From: Rhodococcus jostii NBRC 16295
GTDB lineage: Bacteria > Actinomycetota > Actinomycetes > Mycobacteriales > Mycobacteriaceae
DNA: 64,000 bases
Direction: 5' to 3'
Assembly (NCBI RefSeq): GCF_001894825.1
Contig: NZ_BCWY01000042.1
Coordinates: forward strand, 1-64,000
Numbering within the stretch: position 1 is the stretch's first letter; each line of letters starts with the position of its first letter. The notes under the pieces were generated by a model that was given only the letters and a program-made list of their open reading frames with translations, made no database searches and was not told the origin of the DNA. The position numbers and the translations under genes were made by a program. Positions 18,818-29,354 of this stretch are shown here, one piece after another.

Positions 18818-20239
18818 ATGCTGCTGCCGATGTCGCCGACCGATTCGCTGTTCCTCCTCGGTGAGTCGCGGGAGCACCCCATGCACGTCGGCGGCCTGGC
18901 TTTGTTCACTCCGCCGGACGGCGCCGACGCGGCCGCGATCGGGGCGATGTTCGAGACAGCAGTTGCCTCCGACGACGTCGCCCCGCTGTTCCGCAAGCGG
19001 GCCCGCCGATCGGTGACCACCCTGGGACAGTGGGGGTGGGACACCGCGACCGATGTCGACGTCGATTACCACGTGCACCGCGACGCCCTCCCCCAGCCCG
19101 GCGGCATGCCCGAACTGACGACGTTGGTGTCCCGACTGCACGGCGCCCCACTCGATCGCAGCCGCCCACTGTGGGAAATGCACCTGATCGAAGGCCTCGC
19201 CGACGGCCGCTACGCGGTATACACCAAGATCCACCACGCCCTCGCCGACGGCGCCTCCGCGATGAACCTGTTGCGCCGCAGCATGAGCGAGGACCCCACC
19301 CGCCGGGGCATGCCCGCCCCCTGGCAATCAGCCGCACCCGTGACAGCGACCGACGCGGCCCGGCCGGCACCGGTGTCATCGACGCCGACAAATCTGCGGG
19401 CCCTCCCTGCCCAGGTCCTGCGCGGCGCCCGCGGCGCGGCCGGCGAGGTCGCCGGCCTCGCACCGGCGCTGACCGGCACCGTGGACCGCGCCCTACGCGC
19501 CCAGGGCGGGCCGCTGTCGATGCGGGCACCACACACGATGTTCAACGTCCCGATCGCGGGCGCCAGGCACTTCGCCGCCCGCACCTGGCCGCTCGAACGG
19601 ATCCGGCTGCTCGCCAAACACGCCGACGCCACCGTCAACGACATCATCCTGGCAATGTCCGCCGGAGCCCTGCGCACCTACCTGCACGACCTCGGGGCGC
19701 TGCCCGCCGACCCGCTGATCGCGATGGTCCCGGTCTCCCTGCGCCCCACCCCCTCCGGCACCGATGCCGAATCCGCAACCGGGAACCGGATCGGGCTCCT
19801 GATGTGCAACCTCGCAACCCACCTGCCCGATCCCGCCCACCGCCTCGACACCGTCCGCACCTGCATGCGCGAAGGCAAACACGCCCTGCGGACGATGAGC
19901 CCCGCCCAAGTGCTGGCAATGAGCGCCCTCGGCGCCGCCCCCCTCGGTATCGAGATGCTCCTCGGCCGGCGGGGACCACAGCGGCCGCCGTTCAACCTGG
20001 TGATCTCCAACGTCGCCGGACCCGACACCCCGCTGTACTGGAACGGCGCCCGCCTCGACTCCCTCTACCCACTGTCGATCCCGGTCACCGGGCAAGCCCT
20101 CAACATCACCGCCACCAGCAGCGACGACCAACTCGTATTCGGGCTCACCGGCTGCCGGCGCACCATCCCGACCCTGCACCCCATGCTCGACCACCTCGAC
20201 ACCGAACTCGACGCCCTCGAACAGGTGGTCGGCCTGTAA
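18818..20239 (+). CDS. wax-ester synthase/diacylglycerol acyltransferase (WS/DGAT)
   Basis: A 473-residue acyltransferase that uses acyl-CoA to esterify diacylglycerol or fatty alcohols, the last step of triacylglycerol or wax storage in rhodococci and mycobacteria. The condensing motif HHxxxDG is intact at residues 139-145 (HHALADG), preceded by PLWEMHLIEGL, and later family motifs (NDIILAMSAGALR; FNLVISNVAGP) are in order. The ATG follows an AAGGA-type site. A second WS/DGAT lies at 39854-41281. Such genomes carry many paralogues, so the exact acceptor is unknown. Confidence 0.92.
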   Translation: MLLPMSPTDSLFLLGESREHPMHVGGLALFTPPDGADAAAIGAMFETAVASDDVAPLFRKRARRSVTTLGQWGWDTATDVDVDYHVHRDALPQPGGMPELTTLVSRLHGAPLDRSRPLWEMHLIEGLADGRYAVYTKIHHALADGASAMNLLRRSMSEDPTRRGMPAPWQSAAPVTATDAARPAPVSSTPTNLRALPAQVLRGARGAAGEVAGLAPALTGTVDRALRAQGGPLSMRAPHTMFNVPIAGARHFAARTWPLERIRLLAKHADATVNDIILAMSAGALRTYLHDLGALPADPLIAMVPVSLRPTPSGTDAESATGNRIGLLMCNLATHLPDPAHRLDTVRTCMREGKHALRTMSPAQVLAMSALGAAPLGIEMLLGRRGPQRPPFNLVISNVAGPDTPLYWNGARLDSLYPLSIPVTGQALNITATSSDDQLVFGLTGCRRTIPTLHPMLDHLDTELDALEQVVGL

Positions 20240-20329
20240 ACGCCACCATGAGCGCCGTCGCCGTGTCCACCGCGCCGACAGCCACTCCGCCGGCACAGCA
20301 CCGGCCTCCGCCCACCAGGAGATGAACCC

Positions 20330-20452
20330 ATGAACACCCACAAGACACTGCTCATGCTGCTGCTCGGCGGAACCGCCGCCCTCCAGACTCTCCTCCGCCG
20401 CCCCACGTCACGGCGCCGCGGACAGGGCGCCCCCTTCCACGCCAACGGCTGA
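20330..20452 (+). CDS. small hypothetical protein (40 aa)
   Basis: A 40-residue frame with an ATG preceded by AGGAGA at good spacing (CAGGAGATGAACCC-ATG). The product has a short hydrophobic N-terminal helix (TLLMLLLGGTAAL) and a basic C-terminal half (LLRRPTSRRRGQG). It starts 90 bases after the wax-ester synthase stop, same strand, and may be cotranscribed; a peptide anchored at a membrane or lipid-droplet surface is only a guess. Support rests on the ribosome binding site and position. Confidence 0.45.
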   Translation: MNTHKTLLMLLLGGTAALQTLLRRPTSRRRGQGAPFHANG

Positions 20453-20886
20453 CACCCGCCGCGCGCATCACCGCCCTTGGCCCTCTCTTCACGAACGACC
20501 CGCCGACACCCCTCGGTCTCGTGACTCGTTCGCGCTGCGATTGGTCCAGCGGATTGGCGGCCTCCATACCTCGCCCCGCCTCACCGGAGTGGACCTCGAC
20601 CAACGCCGGTGCCGTCGTCACCGCTTTCGGTGCCCCGACCACCGCGTAGCCCTCCACGCCGCATCACCATGAATTCCGACGACGATCGGCTGACGGCCCG
20701 CGCGTTCTGAGCCCGCAGGCCCTCCTGCGCCAACCGACCTCGGACTCGACGCGCCGTCCCTCGTATTGTCGCGGCCAGCATTTTCCGGATCACCTACGGC
20801 GGAACCAACTTCCGTGGTGCAACCATGCAGATTCCTCTGAAAATGGAATACCTCACGCGTATGGGTCGCTGGCGCTGGCGCGATTT
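20453..20886. other. intergenic, convergent region
   Basis: Lies between the ends of the plus-strand wax-ester synthase unit and the minus-strand esterase. Only low-complexity Arg/Gly-rich frames are present. No gene or convincing terminator hairpin was identified. Confidence 0.35.
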
Positions 20887-21867
20887 TCACAATGCCACCG
20901 TTTCGTCAGAGCGATCGCTGTGAAGGGTGTGTGCGGTAGTTGCCGTGCGGACGAAGTTTCCGATCTGCGCGATCGCGTGGTTTGCCTCGGGAATGAGGTC
21001 GGCGGCCGCCTGGAACACGTGGACCTGCCGGTCCCACACCTCGAAGGTGATGGGTACCCCGGACGCCGCGAGGCGCTCGGCCATCAGCTCGGCATCGGGG
21101 TAAAGCATCTCGGTGGAACCGACCTGGATCAACACAGGCGGCAGGCCCTCCAGGATGCCGTCTACCGGCGAGGCGCATGGTTTGCCAGTGGCGTCGCGGT
21201 GAGCGTCCTGATCGGCCAAGCCGGTGAGCGCCGTGAGGACCGAACGTGGAAAGACCGGACACTGGCCGGCGCCCGGGTGGGCAAGTTTCCCTGCGGGATC
21301 CATGTCCGTCAGCGGTGACAGCGCGACCAGGCCTGCCGGACGCGGCAGGTCCAGATCGACCAGCGTAAGCGCCGTCATGAACGTCAGGTAGCCGCCGGCA
21401 GAATCACCGGCAATCACAATCTTCCTCGCCTCGAACCCCTGTCCGAGCAGCCACCGGTAACCGTCGACTCCGTCGGCGATGGCATCACGGATCGGATGCT
21501 TGGGCATCATCCGGTAGCCGACACTGAGCACCGCCGCCTCGGCAGAGGCCGAGATCCGCGCAACCAGCCGACGGTGGGTATTCAGCCCGCAGGTCAGGAA
21601 ACCGCCACCGTGCAGATACAGCACCACCGTCTCATTTCCCAGATTGCCGGCGTCGATCAATTCGGCGGCACAGTGCTCGAGGCGCACGGAGCGGTGGCCG
21701 ACCCCACGGAGCGGCGGGACGATCCGGGCCGCGTAGTCGATCACTCCGGCCGGCCACAGGGGACTCGGCCACTGTGCCCACACCCCGAGCAGCGGTTTGA
21801 CCGTCATCCGCAACGAGTGCGCCAAAACCTGTGAACGGAGGCTGGCCCCCGGGAAAAAGTCGGACAT
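20887..21867 (-). CDS. alpha/beta hydrolase, HSL-type esterase/lipase
   Basis: About 326 residues from the ATG at 21867 (MSDFFPG); a longer open frame upstream lacks family similarity. The oxyanion-hole motif HGGGF and the nucleophile elbow GDSAGG define the hormone-sensitive-lipase (alpha/beta hydrolase fold-3) group. The catalytic Asp (DAELMAERL region) and His (DRQVHVFQ) follow in order. It hydrolyses carboxyl esters, probably short-chain. In lipid-storing rhodococci such enzymes often accompany WS/DGAT genes, and one lies just downstream, convergent. The substrate is unknown. Confidence 0.85.
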   Translation of the reverse strand: MSDFFPGASLRSQVLAHSLRMTVKPLLGVWAQWPSPLWPAGVIDYAARIVPPLRGVGHRSVRLEHCAAELIDAGNLGNETVVLYLHGGGFLTCGLNTHRRLVARISASAEAAVLSVGYRMMPKHPIRDAIADGVDGYRWLLGQGFEARKIVIAGDSAGGYLTFMTALTLVDLDLPRPAGLVALSPLTDMDPAGKLAHPGAGQCPVFPRSVLTALTGLADQDAHRDATGKPCASPVDGILEGLPPVLIQVGSTEMLYPDAELMAERLAASGVPITFEVWDRQVHVFQAAADLIPEANHAIAQIGNFVRTATTAHTLHSDRSDETVAL

Positions 21868-22613
21868 CGGATCCGCGCACACGGAAGTCCGGCACTCCTG
21901 GCTGACGAACGGCGGCCAGGCCGCCGACGGCGTGGCATCGGTGAGACGCCCAACGCCGGTGGAGTGCGATCTGCGCTGGCCCGTCGGGAAATCTCCTTCG
22001 CATCGTTCGAGCCGTGCGGCGCCGGCAGTGAACTCGGCCGTGTTCTCTCGCCCCCCGTCGAGGGCGCGACTGCTGCTACCGGTCAGAGCCACCGCGGCTG
22101 CCGGATCTTCGACAACCTCGTTGCACGACGCCGGGACCTTCTCCCGGCCCACCTTCGCAGACGCGAAATGCGATAGGACAGAAGAAAACAACGCATCACC
22201 ACACATAGGAGGGCCCACCGTCTACTTTGTCAACCGCTTGCAAGCCGCAACGCTCCCCCGGGCATCAAGGAATCCGAGCCGTGGCGCACCCGACCTGCTG
22301 CCGGATCCGTCGTTGCGACCACGGTGCGTCCGAGATGCACTGCCCCGATCCTGCGGACCGAACGTAAACAAAACCATGTATCTGTAAACTCGTACTATAA
22401 CATACTGCAGGATTGTTTTGAGACCGGGCGCAGGCAGTCGTGGCAGTGGAGTCGCGCGGCGCGGCCACGAATTGTCTGCCCGTTGGCGGCGCGCGGTGGC
22501 TTCGTTTCCTTCCGGTGGTCTGCAAGTCGAACACGCCCTCGGCCGTCGGTGCCACGGCCCGGGCTGGTGCCGGCGCGAGGGTTCATCGCATCGGGATCGG
22601 GTAAGCCAGTTCC
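21868..22613. other. intergenic, divergent promoter region
   Basis: About 750 bases between the divergent esterase and nucleotidyltransferase-like genes. The open frame that extends the esterase upstream has no family similarity and is taken as non-coding. A locally AT-rich spot at about 22370-22425 (AAACAAAACCATGTATC, ACTATAACATACTG) would suit a promoter. No RNA gene recognised. Confidence 0.35.
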
Positions 22614-23102
22614 ATGGTCACCGAACGACAACCCCACCGGCATCCACCGCTGTCGAACGGGTTCCCCGACCCCCGGGCGACAGATGCCCGGGAGGAGCTA
22701 CAGCGAACCCTGGTGCCGGTGGTAAAACTCCTCTCTGCCAATGCGATCCGGTTCGTCGTGGCCGGCAACTGCGCCGCATACGTGCTCGGCGGGACAGCCT
22801 CGGAGTACGACGTTGCCATCGTCCTCACGCGAGACGATGCGCAACACGCAGCCGAAGCCTCGGCCAGCGCCGGAATGCCTGCCGCCGGGCGGCGCGAGGA
22901 CCGGGCCTCACCGCTGCAGAGCGGTGGGGCCGCGGCTCCGGTGATCGTTGCCACCGATCTGATGATCGACAAACTTCACGAAGGTACTCATCGGTGCGAC
23001 TTCGTGCCGATGGTGCAGCTCGCCTGGGCCCTGTGCGAACGGGTCGACTGGTCCATCGTCATCACCACCGCCGACTCCCCCTACGCACGAGCCGGAAGAT
23101 GA
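22614..23102 (+). CDS. nucleotidyltransferase-fold protein
   Basis: 162 residues. The segment ANAIRFVVAGNCAAYVLGG followed by SEYDVAIVL resembles the minimal nucleotidyltransferase fold (hhGGxAhhhhG..xTxDhDh), as in AbiEii/DUF6036-like proteins. However only one of the two catalytic acidic residues of the DxD pair is obvious (EYDVA), so activity is doubtful. It ends 27 bases before the PAS-GGDEF-EAL gene and is probably cotranscribed with it. No partner antitoxin gene is evident, so I do not call it a toxin-antitoxin system. Confidence 0.6.
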   Translation: MVTERQPHRHPPLSNGFPDPRATDAREELQRTLVPVVKLLSANAIRFVVAGNCAAYVLGGTASEYDVAIVLTRDDAQHAAEASASAGMPAAGRREDRASPLQSGGAAAPVIVATDLMIDKLHEGTHRCDFVPMVQLAWALCERVDWSIVITTADSPYARAGR

Positions 23103-23129
23103 GCATCACGGACCACGAAAGGGCATGCA

Positions 23130-25322
23130 ATGCGGTTCGACTCGGCCGATCCCGACCTGTGGCGGTCGGTGCTCGAGCGGGCGCCGGACCTGGTGATGGT
23201 GTCGGACTTCGCCTCCGGCCGCATCCTGTCTCTCAACCCGGCGGGAATCAGGTTGGTGGGCCTGCGCGACGCCGCCGACGCCCACGCCCGGACCACCGCC
23301 GAATTCCTCACCGACGCCGGACTGGCCCAGACGCCCGTCGTGGAGGCGGAGCTGGCCCGCCACGGGCACTGGGAGGGGATCAGCGAGCTACGGCACTTCG
23401 GCACCGGAGCGCCGATCCCGGTGTCCGTCTCCACATTTACCGTGTGCGACGGGGAAGCCGGCCCGGCGGTGATCGCCACGATAGCGCGCGACCGCCGCGA
23501 CCGCCCAACCCAGGATCGCCGATTCCGGAAGGCACTCGAGTCGACCGCGCACCGGGCCCGCGAACAACACGCCCTGGCCGAACTCGGCCAGCTCGCCGTC
23601 GACGCCCACCTCGACACCCTGCTGCCCGCCGCCGTCGACGCGGCCGCCACCTTGATCGGTGTGCAGTGCGCCTCGATCTCCCGGATCACCGACACCGGCG
23701 ACGCGCTCGAGGTCCTCGCCTACCGAGGACAACCCCCGACCCCGCACGCCTTCGCCGCCGGCCCGGCGTCCCAACCGGGGTACGCGGTGGCCACCGGGGA
23801 GATCGTGATCTGCCCGAACCGGGAGCGGGAAACCCGGTTCGCCACCACCACGATGGCCGGGCGCGGGTTGCGTAGCGGCATCAGTGTGCCGATCGGCGAC
23901 GCCGCCGGGTGGGGGGTGCTCACCGTGCACAGCGCCCGGCCCCGCGACTACACCGACCGCGATGTCGCGTTCCTGCGCGCGGTCGCCGCGGTGCTGTCCG
24001 CCGCGATCGGCCGGATCGACGCCGAAACCCGGGTGCGGCATCAGAGCCTGCACGACCCACTCACCGGGCTGCCAAATCGCACCGCCGCGTATCGGAGGAT
24101 CACCGCCGCCCTGCACACCGCCCACCGCGATCGCACCCTGCTCGCGTTGCTGTTGGTCGATCTGGACGACTTCAAGATCGTCAACGACAGCCTCGGCCAT
24201 GCCCACGGCGACGCCGCCCTGATCCGGCTCGCGCGGCGGCTGGCCGGGGCGGTCCGCCCGGCCGACACCGTCGCCCGCCTCGGCGGCGACGAGTTCGTCC
24301 TCGTCTGCGAGGACATCGGCACCGCGGACGCGGCGACCGTCCTGGCCGACCGGATCACCACCGCCTTGCGCACCCCGGACCACTCCACCGGAACCCCGGT
24401 GCCGCTGCGCGCCAGCATCGGCATCGCCGTCTCCGACCCCACCTGCACCGCCGAGGAACTGATCCGGCGCGCCGATCTGGCGATGTACCGGGCCAAGAGC
24501 ACCGGCGCCGGCGGTCACGCGCTTTACCACCCGGACGACCGCGACAGCTACGACGCCGATCGAGTCCTGCGAATGTCCACCGACCTGCGCACCGCACTCG
24601 ACAACGACCAGCTGACCCTGCTCTACCAACCGATCTTCGACCTACGGCGCGGCGCTGTCACCGCTGTCGAGGCCCTGGCCCGGTGGGCGCACCCCACTCT
24701 CGGCAGCATCAGCCGCACCGAATTCGTCGCCGTCGCCGAACGGACCGGCCTCATCGGCCCTCTCGGCTCGTGGGCGCTGCGCACCGCCTGCCGGCAGGCC
24801 GCCGCCTGGCACCCAACGGACGTGGGGATCCGCGTCGACGTCAGCACCGTGCAACTGCGCGACCGCGCGTTCGCCGACCAGGTCGCCGACATCCTTGCCG
24901 ACACCGGGCTGCCCGCGCACCGTTTAGGCCTCGAGATCAGCGAGACCGCGTCGGCGTCGGTGACCACCCACACGGTCGCCGCCCTGACCGCGCTCCACGA
25001 GCTGGGGGTCGTACTGCTGCTCGATCACCTCGGCACAGGACACGGCCCACTCGGGTATCTCATCCGATACCCGATATTCGACTCCCTCAAGATCGACAGG
25101 TCTTACATCACCGCACTCCCCGGCCGCCGCCCCGAAGCTGTCGTCACCGCCTTCACCACCATCGCCCGCGCCTACGACACCACAGTCATCGGCGACGGCG
25201 TGGAAACCCGGGCCCAACTCGACACCCTCCACGCCTGCGGCTGCGACTTCGCCCAAGGCTCCTACCTCGCTGAACCCGCCGCCGCCGGCACCGTCGCCGC
25301 GCTGCTGCGGCCGCAATCGTGA
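23130..25322 (+). CDS. PAS-GAF-GGDEF-EAL cyclic-di-GMP signalling protein
   Basis: 730 residues with four domains: PAS (about 5-115, DLVMVSDFASGRILSLNPAG), GAF (about 145-300), GGDEF (about 305-470, DPLTGLPNR, VDLDDFKIVNDSLGH, RLGGDEFVLV) and EAL (about 480-730). The GGDEF motif is intact, so the protein probably makes c-di-GMP. The EAL domain keeps EALARW, LEISE and KIDRSYI, but the loop-6 DDFGTG reads DHLGTG and the metal-binding Asn region reads VDVSTVQL, so phosphodiesterase activity may be weak or lost. PAS and GAF probably sense a ligand or redox state. No membrane segment: cytoplasmic. Confidence 0.92.
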   Translation: MRFDSADPDLWRSVLERAPDLVMVSDFASGRILSLNPAGIRLVGLRDAADAHARTTAEFLTDAGLAQTPVVEAELARHGHWEGISELRHFGTGAPIPVSVSTFTVCDGEAGPAVIATIARDRRDRPTQDRRFRKALESTAHRAREQHALAELGQLAVDAHLDTLLPAAVDAAATLIGVQCASISRITDTGDALEVLAYRGQPPTPHAFAAGPASQPGYAVATGEIVICPNRERETRFATTTMAGRGLRSGISVPIGDAAGWGVLTVHSARPRDYTDRDVAFLRAVAAVLSAAIGRIDAETRVRHQSLHDPLTGLPNRTAAYRRITAALHTAHRDRTLLALLLVDLDDFKIVNDSLGHAHGDAALIRLARRLAGAVRPADTVARLGGDEFVLVCEDIGTADAATVLADRITTALRTPDHSTGTPVPLRASIGIAVSDPTCTAEELIRRADLAMYRAKSTGAGGHALYHPDDRDSYDADRVLRMSTDLRTALDNDQLTLLYQPIFDLRRGAVTAVEALARWAHPTLGSISRTEFVAVAERTGLIGPLGSWALRTACRQAAAWHPTDVGIRVDVSTVQLRDRAFADQVADILADTGLPAHRLGLEISETASASVTTHTVAALTALHELGVVLLLDHLGTGHGPLGYLIRYPIFDSLKIDRSYITALPGRRPEAVVTAFTTIARAYDTTVIGDGVETRAQLDTLHACGCDFAQGSYLAEPAAAGTVAALLRPQS

Positions 25323-25440
25323 CGCGTTGTCCAATTGATCGATTCTCGAAGGCGCAGTGACTTGCCGCCTCCTCAGTGCTGCGACCGGATGCCCCGAGTC
25401 GGTGTCGGGCCGCCGCCGTTGCAACGGGCGGCACGCGGGG

Positions 25441-26562
<1,122 letters not shown>

Positions 26563-26623
26563 TCACAACACGACCCGAAAGGCTACGCTTGACGCACCCG
26601 GCCGCGCGCACACCACCCGCAAC

Positions 26624-27739
26624 TCAGGGGTTCTCGTGTACCGCACGGGCGACGAGGAACTCGTCGGCCGCGTCGATGCGGGTCCCGAAGCCGCGGCTGA
26701 TCTCGTCGATGACCCGCCGCAACCATTCGGTGTCGCCAGTCGGCGTGCGATGCAGCTGCATCTGCCGAGACCTCATCGGCACCATTCGTAGCTCGAGCAG
26801 TTCGTGAGTGCGTGCGTCGAGGACCACCAGGTAGAGCAGACGCAAGTCATCGCGGTAGCGTTCGTGTCCCCTGATGCCCTCGTAGTCGTTGATCAGGTCG
26901 CCGCAACCGTAGAAGATCGGATGGCCACGGTAGATCTCGATTGGCCTCGGATGATGAGACGAATGCCCGAAGACCACGTCGACGCCACCGTCGACGAGCC
27001 GATGCGCGAACTCGACGTACGCATCCGGCACGTCGTATCCCCAATTCGACACCCAGTGCAGAGATACCACCACAACGTCCGTGTCCCGCCGCATCAGCCG
27101 CGTCCGGTCGAGCACACGGTCCGCCTCGGCGCGCGTGGGTTCCGAAAGGTAGGCGACGCCAGGCCGGCTACCCCCAGCCGCACCGTGTGGCGACACCCCG
27201 CTCGACGACATACCCGCCGCCCAGATCACCAGTCTGCTGCCCGTCCCAGCGTGCACGACCGCGGGCGACCACGCCTGCGCCGCGGCGCGCCCCGCACCGA
27301 CGGTCCGTACGCCGCTGCGGTCCAGCGCGTCGAGGGTGTCCTCGAGCCCACCGGCACCGAAGTCGAGGATGTGATTGTTCGCCAGTACGCAGACATCGAT
27401 CCGCGCAACGGCGAGCACCCCGACGTTCGACGGATGCATTCTGTAGTTGATTCCCTTGGACACGAAGCGGGCGCATGTGGTGACGGTCGTTTCGAGGTTG
27501 ATCACACGTGCGTCGGGCGCAGCCTCGTCGAGGACCCGCAACGCCTCGCCCCATGGCCATTCGAACCCGACGGGGCGGGGAATCGAACCATTCCGCTTCT
27601 CCGCCAACGCCACGTACTCGCGTGCGTCGCGGACGCAACGCTCCCGCAGCTCCGGGTCGCCCGCGAAGGGAAGAATCTGGTCCACTCCCCTCCCGGTCAT
27701 CACATCGCCGGCGAGGAACACTGTGATGGTGTCGGACAT
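26624..27739 (-). CDS. CapA-family (poly-gamma-glutamate synthesis type) metallophosphatase-like protein
   Basis: About 371 residues from the ATG at 27739, which follows GAGGATTT; an upstream in-frame ATG is less likely. The calcineurin-like metal motifs are in order: AGDVMTGRG, VINLETTVT, ANNHILDFG, and FGHSSHHPRPIEIYRG. CapA proteins act in poly-gamma-glutamate capsule formation in Bacillus, but many actinobacterial copies stand alone with unknown substrates. No capBC genes are near and no signal peptide is seen, so a capsule role is not supported. nrdF follows on the same strand 200 bases later. Confidence 0.85.
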   Translation of the reverse strand: MSDTITVFLAGDVMTGRGVDQILPFAGDPELRERCVRDAREYVALAEKRNGSIPRPVGFEWPWGEALRVLDEAAPDARVINLETTVTTCARFVSKGINYRMHPSNVGVLAVARIDVCVLANNHILDFGAGGLEDTLDALDRSGVRTVGAGRAAAQAWSPAVVHAGTGSRLVIWAAGMSSSGVSPHGAAGGSRPGVAYLSEPTRAEADRVLDRTRLMRRDTDVVVVSLHWVSNWGYDVPDAYVEFAHRLVDGGVDVVFGHSSHHPRPIEIYRGHPIFYGCGDLINDYEGIRGHERYRDDLRLLYLVVLDARTHELLELRMVPMRSRQMQLHRTPTGDTEWLRRVIDEISRGFGTRIDAADEFLVARAVHENP

Positions 27740-27840
27740 CGAAATCCTCAGCAACAGCACGGGTACCTGCGACACACTCGGAGACCGACATCACGCCTCG
27801 GAGAATGCACCCGTCGCTCGAACCGGTCCTCGGCCCATCG

Positions 27841-28230
27841 TCAGGCCCGCGTGCCGGCGCGGTCGAGCTGAGAGACCCGTTGCGGGCTCAGCTCGAGGAT
27901 GACACCGATGTCGCGCACCGACAGGCCTGATCGGCGCAAATGCGCCACCGCGGCCCGCGACGCCCGAGCGGCACATTCCTGCGCGTGGGCGGCGGACTCG
28001 ACCTGCAAGTGGGCCGCTCGAGCCTCCATGAGCGCCGCCGAATCCCCGATCTCGTAGTCGAGGACGACCTCGACGTCCTCGGCCGGCACATCCTCGACCA
28101 GATGCACCGCATCCGCCACCATGGCGGAAACCTGATCGAGCCGCCGCGCCTGGGTAAGAACCGCCTCCACCCCCGGAATCTCCACCACCCACCAACCGCC
28201 ACAGCGGGTGGCCTTCGCCGTCACCTTCAT
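27841..28230 (-). CDS. HicB-like antitoxin, solitary
   Basis: About 129 residues from the ATG at 28230 (GAGG eight bases upstream). The N-terminal HicB-type partial RNase-H fold is visible (MKVTAKATRCGGWWVVEIPG, then TQARRLDQVSAMVADAVHLV), followed by a charged helix and a C-terminal helix-turn-helix (GLSVRDIGVILELSPQRVSQL). HicB neutralises the HicA mRNA interferase and represses the operon. No HicA-like frame (about 60 residues with a catalytic His) is found on either side, so this is an orphan, perhaps a plain regulator. Confidence 0.75.
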   Translation of the reverse strand: MKVTAKATRCGGWWVVEIPGVEAVLTQARRLDQVSAMVADAVHLVEDVPAEDVEVVLDYEIGDSAALMEARAAHLQVESAAHAQECAARASRAAVAHLRRSGLSVRDIGVILELSPQRVSQLDRAGTRA

Positions 28231-28699
28231 CACAAACCTCTTCCCGCCCGGCTCGCCAACCCGACCCACCACGACATGGCTGAGGGTGCATTTTCGGTCT
28301 CGACGAGCTCGATACCGGCAACCGCGGTGCCGGGCCCGCATCTCATGCGAACAGTCGCCCTTCCGACCACAAGTCTAGTCCCCCTCTACTGAGCACAACT
28401 ACACGGACAGAAGACATTCAGCCCGTCGGACTCCGGAGAAACCACCGTCGACACCGCGACTCTCACCAGAATTCCAGGGCCTGTCCGGTCGCAGTGGACT
28501 CCGCCCGCGACGGCCGCAGCGTACTGCCTGCGTGCCCGGTGTGGCCGACCATCGCAACGGACATCGAGTGGAGCCTCGGTGGGCTGCCGTCGTACAAGGC
28601 CGTCCGGTGACCCCTCCACCGCACCGAGCGCGGCCTTCGCCTATCCGTGCCGACACCGACCGCGGCGGGCGATCACCGCGGTGCGCCGCTCGACGCGGG
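28231..28699. other. no gene recognised
   Basis: About 470 bases between the HicB-like gene's promoter and the small conserved protein on the same strand. I searched both strands for a HicA-type toxin and found none. Frames are short and low in complexity. Confidence 0.4.
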
Positions 28700-28990
28700 T
28701 CAGGGCGCTACGCGAGGGTCACCGCGCGGTACGAGTTCGAACCAAGCGCTGGTTCCGCCGTGAATGTGCGGGTCCGGGTAGCACAGAGCGAGGCCTTGCT
28801 CGTCGAAGGCAGTGAACCACTCCTGCCAGGAGATGTGCTCGAGCTCTGCGGCGCGGACACCGACGAGGTCGATGTGCAGGGCGCCGGAGCGGGCGGCGGT
28901 CCCCGCCGTTCGTGCCGGAGCGCCGTGATGCGCCTGAGTCCAGCGGCGGATCTCTTCATGATCGGTGATGATGTGCAGATGTGAGGTCAT
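28700..28990 (-). CDS. conserved small protein of unknown function (96 aa)
   Basis: 96 residues starting MTSHLHIITDHEEIRRW, with a middle ISWQEWFTAFDEQGLALCYPD. This pattern is familiar from short actinobacterial proteins often labelled '1,4-alpha-glucan branching enzyme' in databases; there is no enzymatic domain to justify that label. Composition is acidic and soluble, so cytoplasmic. No operon partners. The function is unknown and the family assignment is from memory. Confidence 0.65.
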   Translation of the reverse strand: MTSHLHIITDHEEIRRWTQAHHGAPARTAGTAARSGALHIDLVGVRAAELEHISWQEWFTAFDEQGLALCYPDPHIHGGTSAWFELVPRGDPRVAP

Positions 28991-29354
28991 CGGATCGGTC
29001 CTGGTGTGTGTCGTCGATGTGGTTCTCGGGATACCCACGACGGGACCAGCCGAAGCGCAAGGCCACCGCGCCATCGTGTCGGCGCACCCGATTCCCGGGC
29101 CGCGACGTGTGCCGTGCGATTCCGGCGGGCACACGCGGATCGGTCGCCCGCTGGCGGGGCTGTCGCGGTCGGCGGAGTCGGCCGGTGAAGTCAGTCGTTG
29201 CCGGTGACCTCCGGGCCTTTGGTGAACACCCACTTCGCCGCTCTGAACCCGACCTACGATCTTCCATGTCCGCGAGCATGGAATTTCCTGGGCCGACGAG
29301 GTCGCTGCCGTGATTCCGCTGGTACGTCGTGGGTTGATGCTGGATTCTTGTTGC
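28991..29354. other. intergenic, divergent
   Basis: Divergent promoter region between the 96-residue protein (minus) and the PNPOx-like protein (plus). No further gene, repeat or RNA seen. Confidence 0.35.

Noticed and set aside
23388-24629. 413-codon minus-strand frame
   Set aside because: Gly/Val-rich shadow of the GGDEF-EAL gene without motifs.
28231-28699. Possible HicA toxin gene next to the HicB-like gene
   Set aside because: No frame of about 60 codons with a HicA-like GSH motif was found on either strand.
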